From JACVRW01 sp963765135 (lineage in GTDB: Bacteria > Actinomycetota > Thermoleophilia > Solirubrobacterales > Thermoleophilaceae), in assembly GCA_963765135.1 (NCBI GenBank), contig CAVXUX010000003.1, positions 620,001 to 684,000 of the forward strand: 64,000 nt of DNA, given 5' to 3'. Under the pieces are notes generated by a model. The model did no database searches, had not been told where the DNA came from, and saw only the letters and a program-made list of their open reading frames with translations. The position numbers were made by a program, and so were the translations under genes. Shown here piece by piece: positions 45,481 to 53,643 of this stretch. Every line of letters begins with the position of its first letter. The first letter of the stretch is position 1.

Positions 45481-45584
45481 CAGTAGACGAGCCCCACGAC
45501 CCACGCCAGCCCGAACACCACCAGGGCGATCGCCCCCGCGATCAGCCCCGTGCGCAGGTTCTTGTAGGCCAGCCGGCGGTCCAC
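45480..45584 (-). CDS. 34-aa membrane microprotein upstream of the subunit IV-like gene
   Basis: GTG at 45584 reads MDRRLAYKNLRTGLIAGAIA, then LVVFGLAWVVGLVY and TGA overlapping the subunit IV-like ATG (TGATG). One membrane helix with a basic N-terminal end. Translational coupling to the oxidase-like gene, and a length like the small oxidase subunits of other phyla, support a real gene. Confidence 0.55.
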   Translation of the reverse strand: MDRRLAYKNLRTGLIAGAIALVVFGLAWVVGLVY

Positions 45585-45599
45585 GGCAGGCCGGTTCTA

Positions 45600-46636
45600 T
45601 CAGACTCGCAGCGAAGCCGGCGGAGCCTGGCTCGACGCTGACCGCGCCCGCGCGGCAGGCGCGCGCCGGGCGGGAACAGCGCCAGCACCGAGCCGCCGAA
45701 GCCGCCGCCCATGATGCGGGCGCCGAGCGCGCCGGCCTGCCGGCAGGTCTCCACGGCGCGCTCGACCTCGGGCACCGAGACCTCGTAGTCGTCGCGCAGG
45801 CTGCGGTGCGAGGCGTCGAGCAGGCGCGCCGACCTCGTCGAGGTCGCCGTCGCTCGAGCGCGGCCACCGTGGCGTCGACGCGCTCGTTCTCCGAGATGAC
45901 GTGCCGCACGCGGCGGTCGAGCGGGTCGGGCAGGCCCGCGCTCGCTGGTCGCGTCGCGCAGCGAGTCGATCCCGAGCGCTCGGCAGGCCGCGCGGCACTC
46001 CTCGCGGCGCTCGTTGTAGCCGGAGTCGGCCGAGAGGTCGCGCGACGCGCCGGAGTCGAGCATGGCCAGCAGGTGGTCCGCGCAGGTCGAGCGGGACGGT
46101 GCGCAGCTCGGGTCCGCGCATGTCGATGCGCACGGCTTGGCCGCGCTCGCCGAACAGCGAGGCGAGCGGGTCGAGCAGCCCGGTGTGGGCGCCGGTCCAG
46201 TCGTTCTCCACGCGCGAGCACAGGCGCGCGAGCGGCGATCCGGTCCGGCGGGCTCGGCTCCGGCGATCGCGCAGAGCGCCAGGCAGAGCGCGACGAAACG
46301 GCGGCCGACGAGGACAGGCCCGCGCCGCAGCGGGAGGTCGCCGGAGATCGTCGAGGCGGCAGGCGCGCAGCTCGATGCCCGTCGCGCTGCGAGCTCGCGC
46401 GGCGGCGCCGCGGACGAAGCGCGCGCCAGCCCTCGGCCGCGCCGCTGCCGCGCGCCAAGCTCGAAGCGGTCGCGCTCGCCCAGGTCGTGCGCGTGCGCCT
46501 CGATCGCGGCGCCGGAAGCGGGCTCGGCGGTCACCGTGACGCCGCGCTCGACGGCGAACGGGAGGCAGAGACCGTCGTTGTAGTCGGTGTGCTCGCCGAT
46601 CAGGTTGACCCGGCCCGGGAGCGAACGCCTGGACAC
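45600..46636 (-). CDS. galK: galactokinase (GHMP kinase), several frameshifts
   Basis: GTG at 46636 (MSRRSLPGRVNLIGEHTDYN) gives the galactokinase signature GRVNLIGEHTDYNDG for sugar binding, and the following FAVERGVTVTAEPASG fits. The C-terminal motif ARIMGGGFGGSVLALFPPGA is the third GHMP motif. Between, pieces lie in three frames, for example the segment around SLFGERGQAVRIDMRGPELR, the ATP-loop region being broken near 46310-46330. At least six shifts in 1 kb make this one of the most damaged genes. If intact it phosphorylates galactose for the Leloir pathway; no galT or galE lies nearby. Confidence 0.7.
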
Positions 46637-46714
46637 TCCGCCCTTCGCCGAGGGGCGTGTTCTAGACGGGTGTTCGAGTGGCGCATCTAGCGAGGCCGAT
46701 CCTAGGGTCAGAAG

Positions 46715-47056
46715 GTGATCGGGGAGCAGCGATCGGTCCGGGCCTTCCTCGATGCGGAGGAGCTCGTGCGGGAGGAGATCGAGGTGGAGGTGCGCTCGTC
46801 GTCGCCCACAACGGACCCACGGTCGGGGTGGCCCCTGACCGTGCCGCCGCTCGTGATCCTGTGGGTGGGCGAGCGTCCGCTGGCCGTCCGCCTGCGGGCC
46901 GTGGTGGCGATCAGCCGCTTCCCCACCAACCCCGCCTCGCCAACCTGATCGAGGGCGAGGCCAGCGCCGACGGGCTTCGCGATCGAGCGGATGCCGGAGG
47001 CCGGCCTCTGGCGGCTCTTCTCGCAGCCGCCGCGCCCGCGCCGCGTCGGGCTGTAG
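46715..47056 (+). CDS. hypothetical protein, about 110 aa, frameshifted
   Basis: GTG at 46715 reads MIGEQRSVRAFLDAEELVRE, then EIEVEVRSSSPTTDPRSGWP and VPPLVILWVGERPLAVRLRA. A shift near 46940 and another soon after lead to NLIEGEASADGFAIERMPEA and a TAG at 47054-47056. The pattern is alpha/beta with no recognised family. It converges with the murein endopeptidase-like gene four bases apart. Confidence 0.45.
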
Positions 47057-47060
47057 CCGC

Positions 47061-47669
47061 TCAGCCGATCCGCACGTGCAGGTGGTTGTCGTGGTTCGTG
47101 AGCGGGACGACCACGCCCGGCGGCCCGGTGAGCCGCGTGTTCGGGCCGACGAAGATCGTCACGCGCCCCCGCCGCGAGGAAGCGGTCGACGAGCTCCTGC
47201 GAGAGCGCGCGGTCGATCTGGGAGGCGTAGCGCGGGGCGCGCTCGCGGCCGTCCGCGCGCGGGTAGTAGACGTCCACGTCCAGGCCGTTCTGGTGGCTGG
47301 CGTGGCCGATGTAGCCGAAGCGCGGCCCGAAGTCGCCGCCGTGTGCGGCGGCTGAGGTCGCCGACCGCGATCCGCGGGCGCGCGCGGGTGAGCCGCCCGG
47401 TACTCGCGGGCGACGTCAGCACGATCCGCACCAGCCGGTCCGTGCCCCAGCGCCGCCAGCGCGCGGTTGGGCGAGCGGCGCTGGACGGGGTCCCAGGTGA
47501 AGAAGGCGGCGCCGGCCGCCGGCAGGCGCACGCCGCGTTCGAGGCGGCCGGCGGCGGGGCTGCCGATGCGCGGTGGAGTTGTGCCAGGCGATGCGGGGCG
47601 GTGCGTGGCCGGCGCGGCTGGCAGCGCGGCCAGCCCGGCGCAAACAGCGGCGATGAGGGCGGCGACCAC
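47061..47669 (-). CDS. penicillin-insensitive murein endopeptidase-like protein (M74), frameshifted
   Basis: The GTG-started frame at 47669 (MVAALIAAVCAGLAALPAAP) is a signal peptide. Motifs of the MepA/M74 metallopeptidases appear in different frames: GHASHQNGLDVDVYYPR (His, His, Asp ligands) near 47310-47280, and near the end VTIFVGPNTRLTGPPGVVVP with the metal-binding HDNHLHVRIG. This arrangement matches endopeptidases that cut D-Ala-meso-DAP cross-links. Frameshifts fall near 47160, 47340 and 47450. Secreted, so it would act in the wall. Confidence 0.65.
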   Translation of the reverse strand: MVAALIAAVCAGLAALPAAPATHRPASPGTTPPRIGSPAAGRLERGVRLPAAGAAFFTWDPVQRRSPNRALAALGHGPAGADRADVAREYRAAHPRAPADRGRRPQPPHTAATSGRASATSATPATRTAWTWTSTTRARTAASAPRATPPRSTARSRRSSSTASSRRGRVTIFVGPNTRLTGPPGVVVPLTNHDNHLHVRIG

Positions 47670-47703
47670 CTCGGGGCTACGGCGCCGCGCCGCGCTCGAG
47701 GTC

Positions 47704-47756
47704 CGAGTGTGGGCCCTAGTACCCGGCTATATCCCGGCAACCGGGGCCCACACTCG
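47704..47756 (-). terminator. 13-bp inverted repeat after enoyl-CoA hydratase
   Basis: CGAGTGTGGGCCC (47704-47716) pairs perfectly with GGGCCCACACTCG (47744-47756) around a 27-base loop. It starts three bases after the hydratase stop, so I call it a terminator for that gene. There is no T-run, as is usual at this GC. The loop itself carries two CCCGG boxes flanking CTATAT, making a nested palindrome. See findings for another reading. Confidence 0.6.
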
Positions 47757-47758
47757 CC

Positions 47759-48586
47759 TCAGTCGCGGCCCGGCACTCCGCCGCGGACGCGGTCGGGGTG
47801 GTCGCGCTCGATGAAGCGGCGCAGGCCCTCGGCGGTCTCCTCGCTGAAGATCGAGCGGTCGAAGCACTCGGCCTCGATGCGCAGGCCCTCGTCGAGCGGG
47901 CGGCCGAAGCCGCGGACGGCGGCCTCCTTGTCGGTGCGGATCGCCGGCTGGGGGAGGGCCGCGATCTGGCGCGCCAGCTCGAGCGCCCGCTCGACGCAGG
48001 TGCCGCTCGGCACCACCTCGTTGACGAGGCCGATGCGCAGCGCCTCGTCGGCGTCGATCACACGGCCGGTGATGATCAGCTCCATCGCCCGGCGCATGCC
48101 GACGATGCGCGGCAGGCGCTGCGTCCCGCCGTCGGCCAGGCCGATGTTCCAGCGCCGGCAGGTGACGCCGAAAGTCGCGTGCTGGTCGGCGATCGCCAGG
48201 TCGGTCCAGCAGGCCCACTCGAGCCCGCCGGCGTAGGCGGCGCCGTTCACGGCCGCGATCGTCGGCTTGTAGAGGTCGGTCCAGCGCGACGGGCCCAGCA
48301 CGCCCGGGTCGCTCGCCGCGTGCGTGGGCGGCCCGCTCCTCGGGGTCGAACGCCACGACGGGCTCGCCGTCCAAGCGCGGACTTGAGGTCGCCGCCCGCG
48401 CTGAAGGCCTTGTCGCCCGCCCCGGTCAGCACCGCCACGTACGCGTCGTCGTCGTCGCGGAAGCGCTCCCAGGCGTCGACCAGCTCGCGGTGCGTCTGCG
48501 GGCCCGATCGCGTTCATCCGCTCGGGCCGGTCGATCGTGATCAGCGTGACGGGGCCGTCCTGGTCGTAGGTGAGGTGCTCGTACAT
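47759..48586 (-). CDS. enoyl-CoA hydratase/isomerase family protein, frameshifted
   Basis: ATG at 48586 (MYEHLTYDQDGPVTLITIDR). The crotonase core reads, over shifts near 48505 and 48375, AVLTGAGDKAFSAGGDLKSA (oxyanion loop) and DLYKPTIAAVNGAAYAGGLE with the second Gly of the pocket, then TFGVTCRRWNIGLADGGTQR and LITGRVIDADEALRIGLVNE. The catalytic Glu/Asp pair of hydratases is plausible at GLADG. It likely hydrates an enoyl-CoA in lipid or aromatic breakdown. The downstream inverted repeat suggests a single-gene transcript. Confidence 0.82.
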   Translation of the reverse strand: MYEHLTYDQDGPVTLITIDRPERMNAIGPADAPRAGRRLGALPRRRRRVRGGADRGGRQGLQRGRRPQVRAWTASPSWRSTPRSGPPTHAASDPGVLGPSRWTDLYKPTIAAVNGAAYAGGLEWACWTDLAIADQHATFGVTCRRWNIGLADGGTQRLPRIVGMRRAMELIITGRVIDADEALRIGLVNEVVPSGTCVERALELARQIAALPQPAIRTDKEAAVRGFGRPLDEGLRIEAECFDRSIFSEETAEGLRRFIERDHPDRVRGGVPGRD

Positions 48587-48667
48587 GCGCCAATCCTCTC
48601 TGGTTCTTGATCCAACGCGGCGAGGAGCGCGAAGCGAAAGGCATACCCGACCCTCAAGGAGACGAAA

Positions 48668-49504
48668 ATGAAGCACAAGCGCTTCTTCCGTATCTCACTT
48701 GCCCTTGTCTGCGCGGCCGCCCTCGCGGTGCCCGTGGTCGGACAGGCCGGTTCATCGAGCTCACAGGGAGGCGGCCGCACGTTCTACGCGACCGACGACC
48801 AGGGTCAGTTGCTGAGCTTCTCGGCGGACAATCCGCGCCAGCTCGACAGCCTCCGCAAGGTCAGCGGGCTGCCGGCGGGAGTCAGCCTCAGAGGGATCGA
48901 CTTCCGGCCGGCGACCGGCGATCTCTACGGAGTCGGCAGCGACAGCGTGGTCTACCGCGTGAACCCGCTCACCGCGATCGCGGTGGCCGAAGGCCCGGCG
49001 TTCTCGCCGGGACTGCGCGGCCGCTTCTTCGGCTGGGACTTCAACCCGACCGTGGATCGCATCCGGCTGACGAGCGACGCGAATCAGAACCAGCGGCTGC
49101 ATCCCGACGACGCGAACGTCGTCGGCATGGACGCCGACCTCAACCCGAACGACCCGTCGGTGGTGGGCTCGGCCTACACCAACTCGTCGTTCAGCGCACT
49201 GAGGCCGACCGCGACGATCCTGTACGCGCTCGACGCGCTCGACGACGCGATCTACACGCAAGCGCCGCCGAACGACGGCACGCTGACCCAGCCGAAGCAG
49301 CTGGACATCAACGTGCGCGGTGAGAGCGGCTTCGACATCGCCGGCAAGAACAACGTCGGCTATGTGGCCACCGCCTCGGACAGGCGGCCGGGTGCCGAGC
49401 TCTATCGCGTTGACGTGTTGACCGGGGACTCGGTGCGCCTCGGCCGGATCGGTCGCTCCGGGCACGTGATCACCGGCCTGGCGGCCGTGCAGGACGTGCA
49501 GTAG
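48668..49504 (+). CDS. secreted DUF4394 protein
   Basis: 278 aa with AAGGAGACG ribosome site 8 bases ahead of the ATG at 48668. Signal peptide MKHKRFFRISLALVCAAALA cut near VVGQAG. The mature protein is a repeated beta pattern: TFYATDDQGQLLSFSADNPR, LRGIDFRPATGDLYGVGSDS, GWDFNPTVDRIRLTSDANQN, the hallmark DFNPTVDRIR of DUF4394, a probable beta-propeller. Function unknown, often near adhesin-like proteins. A strong terminator follows. Confidence 0.87.
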   Translation: MKHKRFFRISLALVCAAALAVPVVGQAGSSSSQGGGRTFYATDDQGQLLSFSADNPRQLDSLRKVSGLPAGVSLRGIDFRPATGDLYGVGSDSVVYRVNPLTAIAVAEGPAFSPGLRGRFFGWDFNPTVDRIRLTSDANQNQRLHPDDANVVGMDADLNPNDPSVVGSAYTNSSFSALRPTATILYALDALDDAIYTQAPPNDGTLTQPKQLDINVRGESGFDIAGKNNVGYVATASDRRPGAELYRVDVLTGDSVRLGRIGRSGHVITGLAAVQDVQ

Positions 49505-49520
49505 GGGGGCGCCTGGGTAA

Positions 49521-49551
49521 GAGCGGGCCGCGCGCGAGGCGCGGCCCGCTC
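49521..49551 (+). terminator. 13-bp GC-rich hairpin after DUF4394 gene
   Basis: GAGCGGGCCGCGC (49521-49533) pairs perfectly with GCGCGGCCCGCTC (49539-49551) around a 5-base loop GCGAG, 16 bases after the DUF4394 stop and before a convergent gene. No T-run, but the stem is strong and the position fits a bidirectional transcription terminator. Confidence 0.75.
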
Positions 49552-49581
49552 GCCCGGCGGGCGCTGGACGCGATCAGTGGA

Positions 49582-50050
49582 TCAGCAGTTCAGGCCCACG
49601 ACCGCCAGGCCGAGCGCCACGTTATCGCGGTCACGCCGATCACCCGCAGCGTACTGAGCCGCTCGCGCCGGCCGATGGCGATCCCCCAGGCGGCCAGCTC
49701 GGCCACGCCGATCGCCAGCGCGAGGTTGACCGAGGCCTGTCGCCGAGCAGCCCGACGCCTCCGAGCACGAGCGCCACGGCCGGGGGGAAGCCGGCCTCCA
49801 CCATCGGCCAGCCGTGGCGCACCTGCGCCTTGATCTCGTCGCCGGTGAGTCCGTGCCCGACGGTGTAGCGGAGCGCGAGTAGCTCCGCCTGCGCATGGGC
49901 GAGCCAGAACACGCTCAGAGTCACCAGCAGCGCGGCCGCAATCAGCAGGGGATCGAGGTCCGCCTCGGCGCTGTAGGCGGCGATCAGGGCGATCGCGAGG
50001 ACGGTCCCGTAGATCGAGCTGGCCAGGCGGGCCACGGTCGGATGCCTCAT
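49582..50050 (-). CDS. four-helix membrane protein, frameshifted
   Basis: ATG at 50050 (MRHPTVARLASSIYGTVLAI). Helices: IYGTVLAIALIAAYSA, LLIAAALLVTLSVFWLAHA, FPPAVALVLGGVGLLG and, after a shift near 49740, VNLALAIGVAELAAWGIAIG, then another shift near 49625 to NVALGLAVVGLNC. Conserved charged loops (TGDEIKAQVRHGWPMVEA) recur in similar actinobacterial membrane proteins. No family is named. It is divergent from the HAD gene, 48 bp away. Confidence 0.6.
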
Positions 50051-50098
50051 CGGGGCGGCAGTATCGCGCGCCGTGCCCACCCTGTAAAACCCCGACGC

Positions 50099-50783
50099 GT
50101 GACCGCCCGCAAGGACACGGCGTTCCTGTTCGACCTCGACGGCACGCTGATCGACAGCGTCTACCAGCACGTGATCGCCTGGCGCGAGGCGCTGGAGGAG
50201 GCGGCATCGTCGCTGGCGTCTGGAAGATCCACCGCCGCATCGGCATGAGCGGCGGCCTGTTCGTGCCACCGCGCTGCGCCGCGAGATGGGCGACCAGCTC
50301 GACGACGAGATGCTCGGCCGGCTGCCCGACCTGCACGCCGAGGCCTACGCGCCGCTACGGCGGCGTGCGCCCGCTGCCGGGCGCGAGCGAGCTGCTCGGC
50401 GACCTGACCGAGCGGGGGCTTCCCTGGGCGATCGCCACGAGCGGGGACGAGCGCGCGCCGGCCGCGCCCGCGCGCTGCTGGGCCTGCCCGAGGACGTGCC
50501 GATGGTCACCCGCGACCAGGTCCGCTACGCCAAGCCGGACCCGGACCTGTTCCTCACCGCGGCGGCGCGGCTCGGCGTCGACATCGGCGACGGCATCGTC
50601 GTGGGCGACAGCGTCTGGGACCTGCTCGCCGCGCGCCGCGCGGGCGCGCTCGGGCATCGGCCTGCTGTCGGGCGGCTACGGCCGCGAGGAGCTCGATCTA
50701 CGCTGGCGCGTTCCGCGTCTACGAGGATCCCGGCGACCTGCTGCGCCCACCTCGACGAGGTGGGCGTGCGCCGGCCGGGCTAG
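50099..50783 (+). CDS. HAD-superfamily hydrolase, several frameshifts
   Basis: GTG at 50099 (MTARKDTAFLFDLDGTLIDS) gives the HAD nucleophile motif FLFDLDGTLIDS. The cap begins YQHVIAWREALEE. Later, in shifted frames: the motif II Ser/Thr in PWAIATSGDE, motif III Lys near RYAKPDPDLFLTAAARLGVD and motif IV GDGIVVGDSVWDLLAARRAG. This layout fits phosphoglycolate-like or beta-phosphoglucomutase phosphatases of about 225 aa. Shifts lie near 50205, 50275, 50355 and 50655. Its TAG shares CTAG with the convergent ROK gene. Confidence 0.78.
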
Positions 50784-51773
50784 CGCTTGCGCCCGGGGCT
50801 GCCGGGCGGCACCAGCAGCGCGGCGCCGATCGCCCCGCCCAGGTCGCCCAGCTCCGCCAGCGCCACGCGCGGCGGCTGGTCGTCGACGAACAGGTGCGGC
50901 TGCATCGCCTCGCGGATGCGCTCGACGTAGGGCTCGCCCAGTCGCGTGCCGAGCCCGCCGCCGATCACCACGGTCTCCACGTCGAGCACGTTCACCGCGG
51001 ACGCGATGCCCGCGCCGAGCGCGCCCAGGGCGCGGTCGATCAGCTCGATGGCGAGCTCGTCCTCGTGCTCGAGCGCGCGCGCCCAGACGCCCGAGGTCAG
51101 CCGGGTCCGGCCGCGCTTCTCCATGATCTTGAAGAGGTCGGTCTTGCGGCCGCGCTTGTGCTCGCGCCGCGCGCGGATCTCCATCGCGCCGCGGCCCGCG
51201 TAGGCCTCCATGCAGCCGCGCCGGCCGCAGGTGCACTCGGCGCCGTCCGATCTTCACGACCACGTGGCCGAGCTCGCCGGCCGCGCCGCGGCCCTCCCAC
51301 GGCTCGCCGTGCAGCACCAGGCCGCCGCCCACGCCGGTGCCCCACCACACGCCGAGCAGCGACTTCGAGCGCCGCCCCGCGCCGAGCGCGTACTCGGCGT
51401 TCACGCCGACGGTCACGTCGTTGTCCACGTACGCGCGCGTGTCGGCGAGCGTCTTGAAGCCCGCGGCGATCGCGGATCGGCGCGCCCTCGCCGGGCAGGT
51501 TGCGCGCGCCGGTGACGACGCCGCGGCGCGTGTCGATCGCGCCCGGCGAGCCGACTCCCACGCCGGCCAGGTCGGTAGTCTCGACGCCGGCGTCGGCGCA
51601 GCCGAGCCCATCGTCGAGACGAGCGCGAGGATCACGTCCTGCGCGCCGTCGGTCGTCGGGGTGGCGCTGTTCGCCTCTCCGATCACCGAGCGGCGCCCGT
51701 CCAGCACGACCGCCTGGATCTTGGTGCCGCCGAGGTCCAATCCGCCGACGAGGCGGCGCCGGGGTGGGCTCAT
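50780..51773 (-). CDS. ROK-family glucokinase-like protein, frameshifted
   Basis: ATG at 51773 (MSPPRRRLVGGLDLGGTKIQ) shows the phosphate-1 loop of ROK kinases (LDLGGTKIQAVVLD). The GVWWGTGVGGGLVLHGEPWE segment has the ROK hallmark, then GELGHVVVK, and in the next frame the zinc site CTCGRRGCMEAYAGRGAMEI. The last part reads LDVETVVIGGGLGTRLGEPY. At least four shifts lie in between. ROK enzymes phosphorylate glucose, fructose or N-acetyl sugars; without a DNA-binding lead it is a kinase and not a repressor. It differs from the second ROK gene 1 kb on. Confidence 0.78.
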
Positions 51774-51816
51774 ACGCCCATTCTTGCCCACAAGTCACCA
51801 GACCGCCAGCGGGGGG

Positions 51817-51861
51817 TTGACGCGAGGCAGTTGTAAGGTAGACTTACGTAAGTGAACTTAC
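51817..51861 (+). promoter_or_regulatory. promoter and ArsR-type operator
   Basis: TTGACG (51817-51822) and TAGACT (51839-51844) make a sigma-70-like promoter with a 16-base spacer. The 12-base perfect palindrome ACTTACGTAAGT (51842-51853) overlaps the -10 and the start, with further half-sites GTAAG at 51833 and ACTTAC at 51856. The gene just after is ArsR-type and begins at 51852, so the repressor probably binds here and shuts off its own transcript. Confidence 0.65.
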
Positions 51862-52124
51862 GGAACGGCTTAGCGACTGCGATACGCGAGGGGCATCTTG
51901 AGCGGCTGCGCGCGGCGCGCGTGGCGACTCGCGGCGAGTTGGTAGCGGCCGGCGTCTCAGCACCTCAGGGTGCTGGAGGACGCCGGCCTGGTGGCCGACG
52001 CGCGAGGGCAACCGGCGTCTCTACCGCGTGGACCGCGCGGGGTGAGGCGATGCGCGCGTACTCGACACGTTCTGGAGCGATGCTCTGGCGCTTCGAGCAG
52101 GCCGCCAGGAAGGGAGCGACATGA
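51852..52124 (+). CDS. ArsR-family repressor, frameshifted
   Basis: GTG at 51852 reads MNLRNGLATAIREGHLERLR, then AARVATRGELVAAGVS, the first helix-turn-helix region, and after a shift near 51960 QHLRVLEDAGLVADAR, the recognition helix and wing, and in another frame MRAYSTRSGAM and FEQAARKGAT at the end. The pattern of helices (ATRGELVAAGVS, then QHLRVLEDAGLV) is the ArsR HTH. The N terminus looks short. The stop overlaps the AHSA1 ATG. Such ArsR-AHSA1 pairs often form a ligand-dependent operon; the ligand is unknown. Confidence 0.7.
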   Translation: MNLRNGLATAIREGHLERLRAARVATRGELVAAGVSAPQGAGGRRPGGRRARATGVSTAWTARGEAMRAYSTRSGAMLWRFEQAARKGAT

Positions 52125-52604
52125 CCGATCAAGCCACGACCTCAGCGCCCGTAAAGCGTGACCGTCCCACTCACCCCCGAGCGCGCGTTCGACCAGTTCG
52201 TGCGCAGTTCGACTCCTGGTGGCCGAAGGCCACGCATGCATCGGCGCGGCGGAGGCCGCGACCGTCGTCTCGAGGCACGTGAGGGCGGGCGCTGGGGCGA
52301 GCGTGACGCGCAGGGCAACGAGTGCCCGTGGGGGAGAGTGCTGGCCTGCGAACCGCCCCACCGAATCGTGATGGCCTGGCAGATCGATCCGGACTTCAAG
52401 TTCGATCCGGATCCGGCGAGGCAAACCGAGGTCGAGGTGACCTTCGACGCGGAAGGGAGTCGAGCACACGCGTCACGCTCGAGCACCGCGGCTTCGAGGT
52501 ATGGGGCGAGCGCGGCCCGCTATGCGAGATTCCGTGAGCTCCGAGGAGGCTGGGCCGGCCTGCTGGGGATGTACGCGGCGCTCACCAGAGGCGACATCGG
52601 GTGA
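52121..52604 (+). CDS. AHSA1/SRPBCC protein, frameshifted
   Basis: ATG at 52121 (MTDQATTSAPVK) overlaps the ArsR stop. One extra C then shifts to VTVPLTPERAFDQFVRS, the first strand and helix; later CPWGRVLACEPPHRIVMAWQ, EVEVTFDAEGS, and the final helix GGWAGLLGMYAAL. A deletion-type shift lies near 52205. This is the usual AHSA1 fold, with a hydrophobic ligand pocket. It pairs with the ArsR repressor. Confidence 0.7.
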
Positions 52605-52658
52605 ATCCCCGGTGACGGCGCTTGCTTGTTGGGCCTCGCCGGGATAGGAATCCCGATC

Positions 52659-53643
52659 GTGGTCCTCGGCGTCGACGTAGGCGGCACGAAGGTCGCCGTC
52701 GCGGCGGTCGACGGAGTGACCGTCCGTGAGGCCACGCGAGGACCCCACCGTCACGCACACGACGGAGGCGCTGCTCGATGGGATCGAGACGGCCGTGAAG
52801 CGCATGATCGACCGGGTCGGCCAGCCCGAGGCGATCGGCGTCGGCGTGCCGTCCCAGATCGAGTACGCGACCGGCACGGTCGAGACGAGCGTCAACATCC
52901 CGCTCACCGGCGTGCCGCTGCGCGAGGAGCTCGGCCGCCGCTTCGGCGTGCCGGTGTTCGTGGACAACGACGCGAACTGCGCCGCTCTCGCCGAGGCCCA
53001 CATACTCGGCGAGGACCACCTCGTGATGCTCACGCTCGGCACCGGCGTCGGCGGCGGGGTCGTGATCGACGGGATGACCTTCCGCGGCGCGCACGGTCTC
53101 GGTGCCGAGCTGGGCCACATGACGCTCAACCCCGACGGCCCGCCCTGCCCGGGCAACTGCCCCAACCGCGGCTGCATCGAGGCCTACTGCTCGGGCCAGG
53201 CGCTCGAGCGCGACGCCACCGAGCTGGCTGTGGACAAGCCCGACAGCCGGCTGGCCCAGCGGATCGGCGACGACGGCAAGGTCTCCGGGCGCGAGCTGCA
53301 GGAGGCCGCCGAGGCCGGCGACTCGGACGCGCTGCTGATCTTCGAGAACTTCGGGCGGATGCTCGGCGTGGCCATCGCGGGCTACGTGAACGTGTTCGAG
53401 CCCGACCGGCTCACGATCGGCGGCGGCGTCTCGCGCGCCAGCCACCTGTTCCTCGACCGGGCGATCCAGGAGGCGAACGCGAGGGCCCTCCCGGCTCTGC
53501 TGCGGCGCACCAACGTCGCGTTGGCCGAGGGCGGCCCCGACGCGGGCGTGATCGGCGCCGCGGTGCTGGCGGCCCAGGAGGCGGCGGCGCAGAAGCGCGA
53601 TACTCCACAGCCAGACGCGACAACGACCGAAAGGGCCGAATGA
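52659..53643 (+). CDS. glk: ROK-family glucokinase, one frameshift
   Basis: GTG at 52659 (VVLGVDVGGTKVAVAAVDGV) has the phosphate loop; a shift near 52735 follows. Then GVGVPSQIEYATGTVETSVN, the catalytic VFVDNDANCAALAEAHILGE with Asp base, LTLGTGVGGGVVIDG, GAELGHMTL and the ROK zinc motif CPGNCPNRGCIEAYCSG. Length about 325 aa and no DNA-binding domain, so it is a glucokinase. It makes glucose-6-phosphate for the five PPP genes downstream; its TGA overlaps the tkt ATG. Confidence 0.88.

Noticed and set aside
49521..49551. Attachment site or mobile element end
   Set aside because: Simple perfect hairpin after a stop codon; no direct repeats or integrase, so a terminator is enough.
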